Origin: Actinomycetes bacterium | GTDB lineage: Bacteria > Actinomycetota > Actinomycetes > S36-B12 > UBA5976 | Assembly (NCBI GenBank): GCA_021824095.1 | Contig: JAKALQ010000012.1 | Coordinates: 1-34,758, forward strand | Direction of reading: 5' to 3' | Length of the DNA stretch: 34,758 nt | Part shown: one piece after another, positions 25,070-32,057 of the stretch | Numbering within the stretch: position 1 is the first letter of the stretch | How the letters are laid out: each line of letters begins with the position of its first letter | Notes under the pieces: model-generated | Told to the model about the DNA's origin: nothing | Database searches by the model: none | What the model saw: the letters and a program-made list of their open reading frames with translations, nothing else | Position numbers and translations under genes: made by a program

Positions 25070-26182
25070 ATGAATCTCGAGTCCAGCAAGGCGCTCGTCG
25101 ATGCCGTCCTGGACATCGCCACCGGGGTGAACCTGCGGAGCACCCTGCAGCGCATCGTCGACAACGCCGCCGCACTCACCCACGCCCAGTACGCGGCCAT
25201 CGCCGTGCGTGGGCCCGCCGGTGAGGTGGACGAGTTCGTCTACCACGGCATCTCGGAGGAGGTTGCCGACGAGATCCCGCGCTTTCCCGAGGGCAAGGGC
25301 CTGTTCGGGCACATGCTCGCGCACCCGGATGTGCTGCGCCTCGCCGACATGGCCATGCACGAGTCGTCCGCGGGGCTGCCGCCCGGGCACCCGCCGATGC
25401 GCTCCTTCCTCGGTGCGCCCCTCAACGTGCAGGGCGTGAAGTTCGGCCAGATCTACCTGTCGGAGAAGCTCGGTGGGGGTGAGTTCACCGAGGAGGACGA
25501 GGTGATGGTCGAGACGCTGGCGGCTGCCGCTGGCGTGGCCGTCGACAGTGCTCGCAGCCACGAGCTGCGCTCGTCACTGCAGCTCACCGAGGAGCGTGAG
25601 CGCATCGCCCGCGACCTGCACGATCTGGTGATCCAGCGGCTCTTCGCCACGGGCATGTCACTGCAGGCACTGCTGAAGTCGCAGCCGCTTGAAGAGGCGG
25701 GACGCACGCGCCTCAACGACGCGATCGACGAGCTCGACAAGACGGTGAAGCAGATCCGGCAGACCATCTTCGCGCTGCAGGATTCCAGCCCGCACGGCCT
25801 GCGGGCACGCGTCATCGCCGAGTTCGAGGCCTTCCGTGGGGTCTACGACTGCCAGGCCGAGCTGCTGTTCGAAGGGCCCGTCGACGCCAAGGTGACCGAG
25901 CGCGTCACCACCCACGCCGTCGCCGTGGTGCGTGAGCTGCTGTCGAACGTCGCCAAGCACTCGCACGCCACGAAGGCCGATGTGCTCGTGAAGGTGCGCG
26001 CCGACGAACTCACCATCACCGTCACCGACAACGGTGTCGGCTTCCTCGAGCCGCCGCATCGTCGGGGGCTGTCGAACGTGGCCCGACGGGCGGAGGCCTA
26101 CAGCGGGCTGTTCGTCATCGAGCCCGTCGCGCCGCACGGCACGCGCGCCCATTGGTCGATCTTCCTGCCCACCGACATCTGA
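25070..26182 (+). CDS. GAF-domain sensor histidine kinase, DevS/DosS-like
   Basis: A 370-residue cytoplasmic kinase with one GAF domain (about 15-165), a HisKA_3 dimerisation helix with phospho-acceptor His184 in ERERIARDLHDLVIQRLFAT, and a HATPase domain (N box ELLSNVAKHSHA at 289-300, G1 DNGVGF at 320-325). The wording is close to DevS/DosS of mycobacteria, which carry two GAF domains and sense oxygen, NO and CO through haem bound by a His in YHPPM. Here PPGHPPMRSFLGAPL keeps that His as His107, so haem binding is possible but not shown, since the motif is also found in relatives not known to bind haem. The ATG at 25070 lies 13 bp after cydC with only a weak ribosome site. It faces the DevR-like regulator gene. 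Confidence 0.88.
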   Translation: MNLESSKALVDAVLDIATGVNLRSTLQRIVDNAAALTHAQYAAIAVRGPAGEVDEFVYHGISEEVADEIPRFPEGKGLFGHMLAHPDVLRLADMAMHESSAGLPPGHPPMRSFLGAPLNVQGVKFGQIYLSEKLGGGEFTEEDEVMVETLAAAAGVAVDSARSHELRSSLQLTEERERIARDLHDLVIQRLFATGMSLQALLKSQPLEEAGRTRLNDAIDELDKTVKQIRQTIFALQDSSPHGLRARVIAEFEAFRGVYDCQAELLFEGPVDAKVTERVTTHAVAVVRELLSNVAKHSHATKADVLVKVRADELTITVTDNGVGFLEPPHRRGLSNVARRAEAYSGLFVIEPVAPHGTRAHWSIFLPTDI

Positions 26183-26189
26183 CGTCGCC

Positions 26190-26209
26190 CACTGGCGGCC
26201 CACCCAGTG
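26190..26209. terminator. Hairpin between convergent kinase and regulator genes
   Basis: CACTGG and CCAGTG are perfect 6-bp arms around 8 bases, starting 8 bp after the kinase stop. It may be a weak terminator. There is no T-tract. Confidence 0.35.
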
Positions 26210-26284
26210 TGACGGCTGGTCAGCGCGAAGCACGATCTGTGGTGGCCCGTGCGTGTGGCGAGTGTGTGTGGCCAGTGCGTCAGA

Positions 26285-26929
26285 TCAGAGGGACGAGCGC
26301 AGGCCCAGGCGCACGGCGAGGGCGGCCGCCTGCGTGCGACGCTCGAGCCCGAGCTTCGCCAGCAGCGACGAGACGTAGTTCTTCACCGTCTTCTCGGCGA
26401 GCGACATGCGATCGGCGATCTGACGGTTCGTCAGGCCCTCGCCGATGAGCTCGATGACGCGACGCTCCTGGTCGGTGAGGTCATCGAGTTCGGCCGCGGC
26501 CGAGCCGGCACGACGCAGGCGCGAGCGCACCCGCTCCGCGGCATGCGCGTCGAGCGTGGAATCACCACGGGCGATGATGCGGATGGTGTTGAGCAGCTCC
26601 TCGCCACGGATGTCCTTGAGCGCGTACCCGCCGGCGCCGGCGATGATGGCGCCGAGCAGGGCCTCGTCATCGGCGTAGGACGTGAGCATGAGCGTGTAGA
26701 TCTTGTGGTTCATGGAGCGGATCTCACGGCACAGCTCCACGCCGCTGCCGTCGGGCAGGCGCACATCGAGGATGGCGACGTTGGGCTCGAGTTCGAGGAT
26801 CTGCTGCAGGGCGTCGTGCACGTTGCCCGCATCGCCGACCACCTCGAGGTCCGGCTCGGCGTTGATGAGATCGATGAGACCACGACGCACGACCTCGTGA
26901 TCGTCGACGATGAACACCTTGACGGCCAT
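26285..26929 (-). CDS. NarL/LuxR-type response regulator, DevR/DosR-like
   Basis: A 214-residue regulator. The receiver domain (1-120) has Asp9/Asp10 in VFIVDDHEVVRRGL, phospho-acceptor Asp55 in VAILDVRLPDG, the switch Thr in LMLTSYADDE and Lys in GYALKDIRGEE. The C-terminal LuxR-type helix-turn-helix reads LTDQERRVIELIGEGLTNRQ then IADRMSLAEKTVKNYVSSLL, close to DevR/DosR. It is the probable partner of the facing kinase, although the genes are convergent rather than in an operon. The ATG at 26929 has GGAGGGCAGC upstream; a longer start at 26956 is less likely. Targets may include the cyd genes (inference). Confidence 0.9.
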   Translation of the reverse strand: MAVKVFIVDDHEVVRRGLIDLINAEPDLEVVGDAGNVHDALQQILELEPNVAILDVRLPDGSGVELCREIRSMNHKIYTLMLTSYADDEALLGAIIAGAGGYALKDIRGEELLNTIRIIARGDSTLDAHAAERVRSRLRRAGSAAAELDDLTDQERRVIELIGEGLTNRQIADRMSLAEKTVKNYVSSLLAKLGLERRTQAAALAVRLGLRSSL

Positions 26930-27018
26930 GCTGCCCTCCTGAAGCGCAACGGCCATTCTTCCCTACCGGGCGTCGCATTGCAGCAAACGTGACGGTTCGG
27001 ACATGTCCAGATTCCGTA

Positions 27019-27024
27019 TAGCCT
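27019..27024 (+). promoter_or_regulatory. Putative -10 of the thioredoxin/NHL gene (leaderless)
   Basis: TAGCCT lies exactly 6 bases before the ATG at 27031, and no ribosome-binding site is present. The sequence just upstream includes the perfect palindrome GGACATGTCC (26999-27008), midway between this gene and the divergent regulator gene. Confidence 0.42.
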
Positions 27025-27030
27025 CACCGC

Positions 27031-28830
27031 ATGACCGCACGCGTACGGGCACCCGAACCCGTGGGCGCCGGCGGGTGGGTGAACACCGGCGGGCGCGAGC
27101 TGTCGCTGGCCGCCCTCCGGGGCCGCATCGTCATCCTCGACTTCTGGACCTTCTGCTGCGTCAACTGCCTGCATGTGCTCGACGAGCTGCGCGCGCTCGA
27201 GGCCGAGTTCCCGGAGGAGCTCGTCGTCATCGGCGTGCACTCCCCGAAGTTCGCCCACGAGGCCGAGCACGATGCCGTGCTCGCGGCGGTGGAGCGCTAC
27301 GCGGTGGAGCACCCCGTGCTCGACGATCCCGAGCTCACCACGTGGCGGCAGTACGCTGTGCGCGCCTGGCCCACGCTCGTCGTCGTCGACCCGGACGGCT
27401 ACATCGCCGGCACCTACAGCGGCGAGGGGCACCTGCACGCGCTGCGCACCCTGGTGTCGAACCTGGTGCGCAGCCACGAGATCCGCCGGGGTGACCAGCC
27501 CTATGTGCCGCCGGCGGCCACGCCGGGGCTGCTGCGCTTCCCCGGTCGCACGCTGCCCCTGCCCGACGGCAGCATCGCGGTTGCCGACACCGGGCACCAC
27601 CGCATCCTGCTGCTCGAGCGCGATGGGCAGACCCTGCGGCAGTCGATCGGCGATGGCACCCGCGGGCTCGTCGACGGCCCCGCCGACGTGGCGCGCTTCA
27701 GCGAACCGTCGGGTCTGTGCCTGCTGCCCGACGACGTCGCCACCGCGGTCGGCTACCGCATCGTCGTCGCCGACACCGTGAACCATGTGCTCCGTGGCAT
27801 CGCCGACGACGGCAGCGTGCGCACCCTCGCGGGCACCGGCCGCCAGTGGATGCAGCTCGACCCGCTCCCGGACGGTGGGCCCGCGGACACGCCGCTGTCG
27901 AGCCCGTGGGACGTCGTGTGGTCACCGGCGCACCGCGCGGTGCTCATCGCCATGGCCGGCATCCACCAGCTGTGGGCGTTCGACCCGCATGCCGGGCAGG
28001 TGCGCGTCGTCGCTGGCACCACCAACGAGGGCCTCGTCGACGGTCCCGCGCGCGAGGCCTGGCTGGCCCAGCCATCGGCACTCGCGGTGGACGCCGCTGG
28101 CACCGTCTGGTTCGCCGACGCCGAGACCTCGTCCCTGCGACGCCTGCGGGACGACCACGTCGACACGGTCATCGGCACGGGCCTGTTCGACTTCGGCCTG
28201 CGCGACGGCGACGCCGGCGAGGCGCTGCTGCAGCACCCGCTGGGGCTCTCGGTGCTGCCGGACGGATCCATCGCCATCGCCGACACCTACAACGGCGCCA
28301 TCCGTCACTTCGACCCGCGCACGCACCGGGTGCGCACCCTCGCCTCCGGCCTGCGCGAGCCCGTCGATGTGCGTCTCGTCGACGAGATGCTGCTCGTCAC
28401 CGAGTCTGCCGCCCACGAACTCGTGCGCATCCCCGTCGACACCGAGGTGCGCGTCGACCCCACCGCGTTCCGGACGCAGCGGCCACCCACGTCCGTGCGG
28501 GCAGGGGCGCTGCGCATCGGCATCACCTTCACGGCACCGGACGGGCAGAAGCTCGACGACCGCTATGGGGCGGCAACGCACGTCATCATCTCCGCCACGC
28601 CGCCGGAACTGCTCGTCGACGGCGGCTGGCAGGGGTCGGATCTCGCGCACACCGTGCGCATTGCCGCTGACATCCCCGAGGGGGTGCTGCACATCGCGGC
28701 CCGGGCGGCCTCCTGTGACACCGACGCGGAGTTCCCTGCCTGCCACGTGCACCAGCAGGACTGGGGCGTGCCCGTCGTCGTCACCGCCGATGGCAGCGAC
28801 CAACTCACGCTCGCCCTTGGTGGGGCCTAG
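27031..28830 (+). CDS. Thioredoxin-like/NHL-repeat protein (NHLRC2-like)
   Basis: A 599-residue protein with an N-terminal thioredoxin fold (about 20-150) and a six-bladed NHL-type propeller (about 165-480), followed by a small beta-rich C-terminal domain. The redox motif is FWTFCCVNCLHVLDEL, with CVNC in the CxxC position (Cys43, Cys46) and an extra Cys42, as in vertebrate NHLRC2. The partner cis-Pro region is AVRAWPTLVVVDPDG. Propeller strands repeat the pattern LPDGSIAVADTGHHRI and LPDGSIAIADTYNGAIRHFD. No signal peptide is seen, so it is probably cytoplasmic; its substrates are unknown. It is divergent from the DevR-like gene and overlaps the convergent small membrane gene by a few bases at the stops. 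Confidence 0.9.
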   Translation: MTARVRAPEPVGAGGWVNTGGRELSLAALRGRIVILDFWTFCCVNCLHVLDELRALEAEFPEELVVIGVHSPKFAHEAEHDAVLAAVERYAVEHPVLDDPELTTWRQYAVRAWPTLVVVDPDGYIAGTYSGEGHLHALRTLVSNLVRSHEIRRGDQPYVPPAATPGLLRFPGRTLPLPDGSIAVADTGHHRILLLERDGQTLRQSIGDGTRGLVDGPADVARFSEPSGLCLLPDDVATAVGYRIVVADTVNHVLRGIADDGSVRTLAGTGRQWMQLDPLPDGGPADTPLSSPWDVVWSPAHRAVLIAMAGIHQLWAFDPHAGQVRVVAGTTNEGLVDGPAREAWLAQPSALAVDAAGTVWFADAETSSLRRLRDDHVDTVIGTGLFDFGLRDGDAGEALLQHPLGLSVLPDGSIAIADTYNGAIRHFDPRTHRVRTLASGLREPVDVRLVDEMLLVTESAAHELVRIPVDTEVRVDPTAFRTQRPPTSVRAGALRIGITFTAPDGQKLDDRYGAATHVIISATPPELLVDGGWQGSDLAHTVRIAADIPEGVLHIAARAASCDTDAEFPACHVHQQDWGVPVVVTADGSDQLTLALGGA

Positions 28831-29045
28831 GAGTCGGCGCGACGTGTGAGCGCGCCGACCCACAGGCGCACGCCACCGCTCACGACGAAGTAGAGGGCGG
28901 CGAAGCCGCCGAGGCCGAGGCTGATGGGATTGCGCAGCCCGTCCAGGTAGCCGAACACGAGCGCCGCGCCGATGAGCAGGCCGCCGATGAGCTGCAGCAC
29001 GGCGCCACCCAGGGCGCGGGTCGACCCGTGGTCCTCGAACGTCAC
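28827..29045 (-). CDS. Small two-helix membrane protein of unknown function
   Basis: A 72-residue protein with two likely membrane helices (about 13-33, LGGAVLQLIGGLLIGAALVF, and 40-64, PISLGLGGFAALYFVVSGGV), then a short basic tail. I do not recognise the family. The GTG at 29045 is preferred over the GTG at 29048 because TATCCT lies 6 bases upstream of it, the same spacing seen before other leaderless genes here. The coding evidence is the hydrophobic pattern, the promoter and the tidy tail-to-tail overlap with the NHL gene. Confidence 0.62.
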   Translation of the reverse strand: MTFEDHGSTRALGGAVLQLIGGLLIGAALVFGYLDGLRNPISLGLGGFAALYFVVSGGVRLWVGALTRRADS

Positions 29046-29051
29046 CACCCG

Positions 29052-29057
29052 AGGATA
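29052..29057 (-). promoter_or_regulatory. Putative -10 of the small membrane protein gene (leaderless)
   Basis: TATCCT on the minus strand ends 6 bases before the GTG at 29045. No ribosome-binding site is present. Confidence 0.4.
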
Positions 29058-29095
29058 CGGCTAGGCTGTGCCACGATCCCGGCACGCCGGGACGC

Positions 29096-29169
29096 GCGGG
29101 CGTAGTGAAATGGCATCACGGCGGCTTCCCAAGCCTCAAGCGCGGGTTCGATTCCCGTCGCCCGCTCCA
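29096..29169 (+). tRNA. tRNA-Gly (anticodon CCC)
   Basis: The 74-base gene folds fully: acceptor arms GCGGGCG (29096-29102) and CGCCCGC (29159-29165), D stem GTGA/TCAC with a GG-containing loop, anticodon loop TTCCCAA with CCC at 29128-29130, a 4-base variable region, and T arm GCGGG-TTCGATT-CCCGT. The discriminator base is T and the CCA is encoded. The anticodon stem has one C-U mispair (29122 against 29136). A TAGGCT hexamer at 29062-29067 could be its -10. The 3' end plus 7 further bases is repeated at 29524. Confidence 0.95.
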
Positions 29170-29176
29170 CTCCCGG
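29159..29176 (+). repeat. 18-bp direct repeat, copy at the tRNA 3' end
   Basis: CGCCCGCTCCACTCCCGG covers the 3' acceptor strand, discriminator and CCA of tRNA-Gly plus 7 following bases. An identical copy occurs at 29524-29541, 365 bp away. This is the layout of an attachment site or a duplicated tRNA locus. Confidence 0.9.
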
Positions 29177-29227
29177 TGGTCGTGTCACGGCCACGGTCAT
29201 CGAACCCGTCGATTCCCCCCACGCTTC

Positions 29228-29285
29228 GCGATCTGTTGTTTTGGGCCGGAAAATCGCCAGATTCGGGCCCAGAACAACAGATCGC
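29228..29285. repeat. 58-nt palindrome downstream of tRNA-Gly
   Basis: Arms 29228-29247 and 29266-29285 pair over all 20 positions with one G-T wobble, around an 18-base loop that itself contains AATC/GATT. The arms begin GCGATCTGTTGTT and are AT-richer than the surroundings. No open frame is associated with it. It could be a REP- or MITE-like element, a terminator for the tRNA, or a structured RNA. Confidence 0.88.
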
Positions 29286-29286
29286 C

Positions 29287-29336
29287 GGCGCTGGCGCTGG
29301 CGCTGGCTGGGGGTGGCGCTGGCGCTGGCTGGGGGA
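29287..29336. repeat. G-rich tandem repeat
   Basis: A GGCGCT unit is followed by two 22-bp tandem copies (29293-29314 and 29315-29336), identical except for the last base. Each consists of two GGCGCT units and GGCTGGGGG plus one base. The G-runs could form a quadruplex on the + strand. Confidence 0.85.
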
Positions 29337-29513
29337 GGGCAGTGTTGCGGCTCCGACGTTGACGCCGGCGCTGGTGCGGGCCGGGGGTGAGCGAACGTCG
29401 TCTTCACGTGCAGCGCACGCGCGAGGTGACGGGTTCGCGCTATGGACGTGCCGTGCACGCGGATCACCCGCCCGTGACCCCGCCACACCCTGCGCGCCGC
29501 TCGCCTGCTGCCC

Positions 29514-29541
29514 TGCCACGATCCGCCCGCTCCACTCCCGG
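29514..29541 (+). repeat. Second copy of tRNA-flanking sequences (scar-like)
   Basis: TGCCACGATCC (29514-29524) is identical to 29069-29079, just upstream of tRNA-Gly. It runs with a one-base overlap into CGCCCGCTCCACTCCCGG (29524-29541), identical to the tRNA 3' end. The two repeats are 80 bp closer together here than at the tRNA itself, as if the tRNA body had been removed. Confidence 0.8.
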
Positions 29542-29547
29542 GATAAT
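29542..29547 (+). promoter_or_regulatory. Putative -10 of the TauE/SafE gene (leaderless)
   Basis: GATAAT ends 8 bases before the GTG at 29556 and immediately follows the second copy of the 18-bp tRNA repeat. There is no ribosome-binding site. Confidence 0.42.
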
Positions 29548-29555
29548 CGCCTCCC

Positions 29556-30290
29556 GTGACGGTCGCGGCGTGGGTGGTGCTCGCCGTCGCGGCGTTCTTC
29601 GTCGGGTTCGGCAAGACCACCATCAGCGGTGTCACCCTCATCACCGTGGCGCTCGCGTCGGCCGTCATGCCGGCTCGCGACTCCACGGGGCTCGTCCTGC
29701 TGCTCTTCCTCACCGGCGACGTGTTCGCCCTCCGCGCCTTCCGTGCACACGCCGACTGGCATGTGCTGCGGCGTCTCGCACCCTCGGTCGTCGTGGGTGT
29801 GCTTGTGGGCGTCCTCTACCTCCAACGCTTCACGAGCGATGTGCTGCTGAGCCGGACGATCGGCGTCGTGCTCCTCACGCTCACCGCCCTGCACCTCGCC
29901 ATGCGCCGCATCGAGCGTGAGGTGCGTGACCACGCCCTGCCGCCCGTGGTCACGGCCGCGGCCGGTGCCACCGCGGGATTCACGAGCATGGTGGCGAACG
30001 CCGGCGGTGGCGTCATGTCCATCTACCTGCTGAACATGAAGTCGCAGGTCCTCGGCGTGCTCGGCACCAATGCCTGGTTCTTCTTCGTGATCAACGTGTT
30101 CAAGGTCCCGTTCAGCGTGGGCCTCGGGCTCATCTCGTGGGCCACCGTGTGGCATGCGATCGTCCTCGCCCCATGCGTCGTGCTCGGTGCCGTCGTGGGC
30201 GGCCGGGTCATCCGCCGCATCAGCATGGGCTGGTTCCAGCGGCTCGTCCTCCTGCTCACCGCCCTTGCCGGGGTGCGCCTCCTGGCCTGA
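29556..30290 (+). CDS. TauE/SafE (TSUP) family membrane permease
   Basis: A 244-residue membrane protein with about eight helices in two related halves, typical of the family that moves sulfite, sulfoacetate or other organosulfur anions across the plasma membrane. The first half has FFVGFGKTTISGVTLITVAL, and the second has the related AGATAGFTSMVANAGGGVMS, which is the family signature. The GTG at 29556 is supported by the GATAAT 8 bases upstream and by the lack of a ribosome site. No sulfur-metabolism gene is nearby, so the substrate is not predictable. It lies just after the duplicated tRNA 3' end and may have been the tRNA's original neighbour. Confidence 0.85.
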   Translation: MTVAAWVVLAVAAFFVGFGKTTISGVTLITVALASAVMPARDSTGLVLLLFLTGDVFALRAFRAHADWHVLRRLAPSVVVGVLVGVLYLQRFTSDVLLSRTIGVVLLTLTALHLAMRRIEREVRDHALPPVVTAAAGATAGFTSMVANAGGGVMSIYLLNMKSQVLGVLGTNAWFFFVINVFKVPFSVGLGLISWATVWHAIVLAPCVVLGAVVGGRVIRRISMGWFQRLVLLLTALAGVRLLA

Positions 30291-30389
30291 CGCGCCACGG
30301 CATCGCGCGCCCCAACACCCCCGATTCGGCGGCTGACGGCCATACTGTGCGCGCCACACACGCCAACGGGGGTTGCGCGAGGGAGTCGC

Positions 30390-31133
30390 ATGCAGTTCGT
30401 CAACGGCCAGCCCTGCTGGGTCGACATCATGGTGCCCGACGCGGCGACGCAGCAGGTGTGCACGCAGTTCCTCACCGACCTGCTCGGCCTCCGGTGGGAG
30501 ATCGGCGGCCCCGAGACAGGCCACTACGGCATGGGCTTCCTCGGTCGCAACGCCGTGCTCGCGGTCGGTGTCCGCCCGCAGGGCCAGGGGCAGCCCACGG
30601 TGTTCCTCAAGGCCGATGACATCGAGGCCACGGTCGCCGCGGTGGCGGCAGCCGGCGGCACCATCACGATGCCGCCGATGCAGGTGATGGAGGCCGGCAC
30701 GCTCGCGATGGCCGTCGACCCGACGGGAGCCGTCGTCGGCATGTGGCAGCCCAATCTCATGCGCGGCTTCGGCGTGCTCGGTGCCCCGGGTGCCTTCACC
30801 TGGTTCGACCTGTCGACGCACGACGTGCCGGCAGCCGCCGCCTTCTACCAGCGCGCCTTCGGCCTCGGCTTCACGCCGACGGAGGTCGGCGGCATGCTCA
30901 CGCAGGGTGGCATGTCGGTCGCGTCCATCTCCCAGGCCCCCGAGGGTCGTGCGAATGCCTGGACTCCGATCGTCCGTGCGGCGGACCTCGAGGCCTTCGA
31001 GGAGCGCGCCGCATCGCTCGGCTGCGCGATCCGCATGCGACGCATGCAGGTGCCCGGCGGCCAGGCAAGTGCCGTCGAGCACCCCGCGCTCGGCCTCGTC
31101 GTCACGGCCTACCTGCCGGGTGCCGAGGCCTGA
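30390..31133 (+). CDS. VOC family protein, two glyoxalase-like domains
   Basis: A 247-residue protein made of two vicinal-oxygen-chelate domains (about 8-120 and 133-245). The first begins PCWVDIMVPDAATQQ, and the second begins FTWFDLSTHDVPAAAAFYQR, and each ends with a stretch of the form TGAVVGMWQPN or ALGLVVTAYLPG. Pairs of this kind occur in the actinobacterial CFP30B/hydroxylase-like glyoxalase family; the reaction is unknown. The ATG at 30390 has GAGGGAG upstream, and TACTGT at about 30344 may be the -10. It converges with the glycosidase-like gene, with 3 bp between the stops. Confidence 0.85.
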   Translation: MQFVNGQPCWVDIMVPDAATQQVCTQFLTDLLGLRWEIGGPETGHYGMGFLGRNAVLAVGVRPQGQGQPTVFLKADDIEATVAAVAAAGGTITMPPMQVMEAGTLAMAVDPTGAVVGMWQPNLMRGFGVLGAPGAFTWFDLSTHDVPAAAAFYQRAFGLGFTPTEVGGMLTQGGMSVASISQAPEGRANAWTPIVRAADLEAFEERAASLGCAIRMRRMQVPGGQASAVEHPALGLVVTAYLPGAEA

Positions 31134-31136
31134 CGG

Positions 31137-32057
31137 CTACGCGCCGGTGCCGAGCACTGCGACGAAGTCCGAGCTGTAGGTGTCGAGGTACACCGACGGC
31201 GAGCGTTGGATGAAGCCGTTGATCTTCGCGCCCACGATGTGCGACCGGTAGTGCGAGTACAGGAAGCCGGTGGGCCACCACCCGTTCATGTCAAGCGCGA
31301 TAGCCGTGCGCACACCGGCGCGGATGAGCCGCTGCGCCATCTGTGACGGCGTGAGGTGGTGGCCGTACACGAACACGAGTGAGCCGTCCGCCCGCATGCC
31401 GAGCGCGGAGCGGTTGGCGATCCACCAGCCGTGCACCATGTTGAAGCCCCACGTCGATTGCGTGTCGGTGGGACGCGTCTGCGACACCCCGCGCCACACG
31501 AGGGGCTTCATGTTCTGGCGCACGGCCACGACATCCGGCGTCATGTGCACGTTCCAGCCCCAGACGCCGACGCGCATGGTGCCGTCGCGGTAGAAGACCA
31601 TCGACGCGTAGCCCCGCCGCAGCGGCGACACCGTGTGGCCGAGGTAGTAGTAGCCGCCCACGTGGTCCGAGAGCTTGTACCCGCCGTTGAAGGCGGCCAC
31701 CATGGCCGGCACCCAGGTGGCGGGATTGTGGTCCGCGCGCGTGCGTGGGCCACCCTCGGGCCGGCTGTAGCCCGGCAGGAAGCGGAAGCGCAGGTACTGC
31801 GGGTCCATCCACAGCCATGACGTGGCGCCGTGGTCGGCGGTGGCCACGGCGAGGTGCGGTGACGCGGGTGGCATGCGCCAGTGCAGGCCCTGCGGTGGGT
31901 GCAGCAGGGGCGGGAGCACCCGGCTCGGCACCGGCTGCGGGTGGATCGCTGCGCCCGTCGATCGCGTGGTGAGCCGTGGCACCACGAGCACCACGGCCAC
32001 GGAGAGCACGACGAGTGCCAGCAGCCACGGCAGCCGCGATCGAACGCCTCGCGACAT
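31137..32057 (-). CDS. Phosphodiester-glycosidase (NAGPA/DUF2233)-like exported protein
   Basis: A 306-residue protein with a single N-terminal hydrophobic segment (LPWLLALVVLSVAVVLVVP, about 9-27), probably a signal anchor, and an extracytoplasmic domain. Conserved stretches are MVAAFNGGYKLSDHVGGYYY, GYASMVFYRDGTMRVGVWGW, VAVRQNMKPLVWRG and IALDMNGWWPTGFL. These match the actinobacterial branch of the NAGPA-type phosphodiester glycosidase domain, whose founding member uncovers mannose-6-phosphate by removing GlcNAc from a phosphodiester. The bacterial role is unclear, perhaps cell-wall polymer processing. The ATG at 32057 has GGAGGTGGGGC just upstream. It is divergent from the ABC exporter genes. 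Confidence 0.82.
   Translation of the reverse strand: MSRGVRSRLPWLLALVVLSVAVVLVVPRLTTRSTGAAIHPQPVPSRVLPPLLHPPQGLHWRMPPASPHLAVATADHGATSWLWMDPQYLRFRFLPGYSRPEGGPRTRADHNPATWVPAMVAAFNGGYKLSDHVGGYYYLGHTVSPLRRGYASMVFYRDGTMRVGVWGWNVHMTPDVVAVRQNMKPLVWRGVSQTRPTDTQSTWGFNMVHGWWIANRSALGMRADGSLVFVYGHHLTPSQMAQRLIRAGVRTAIALDMNGWWPTGFLYSHYRSHIVGAKINGFIQRSPSVYLDTYSSDFVAVLGTGA

Larger units (their letters stand above)
29170..29555. other. Gene-free region between tRNA-Gly and the TauE/SafE gene
   Basis: This 386-bp stretch contains no gene I can support. It holds a 58-nt near-perfect palindrome (29228-29285), a G-rich tandem repeat (29287-29336), an 11-bp repeat of the sequence upstream of the tRNA (29514-29524), the second copy of the tRNA 3' end (29524-29541) and the TauE/SafE -10 (29542-29547). 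Such a density of repeats is unlike the rest of the window. Confidence 0.85.

Noticed and set aside
20708-25200. Long open frames of about 700-900 codons on the strand opposite cydB, cydD and cydC
   Set aside because: Their translation is low-complexity His/Arg/Gly/Glu-rich sequence, as expected from antisense readings of GC-rich coding DNA.
26999-27008. GGACATGTCC palindrome as a DevR box
   Set aside because: The DevR core is GGGAC-N4-GTCCC; here the half-sites are shorter and spaced by 2, so this is only a generic palindrome between divergent genes.
29136-31082. 648-codon open frame on the minus strand across the tRNA, the TauE/SafE gene and the VOC gene
   Set aside because: It runs antisense to a tRNA and two well-supported genes and has low-complexity content.
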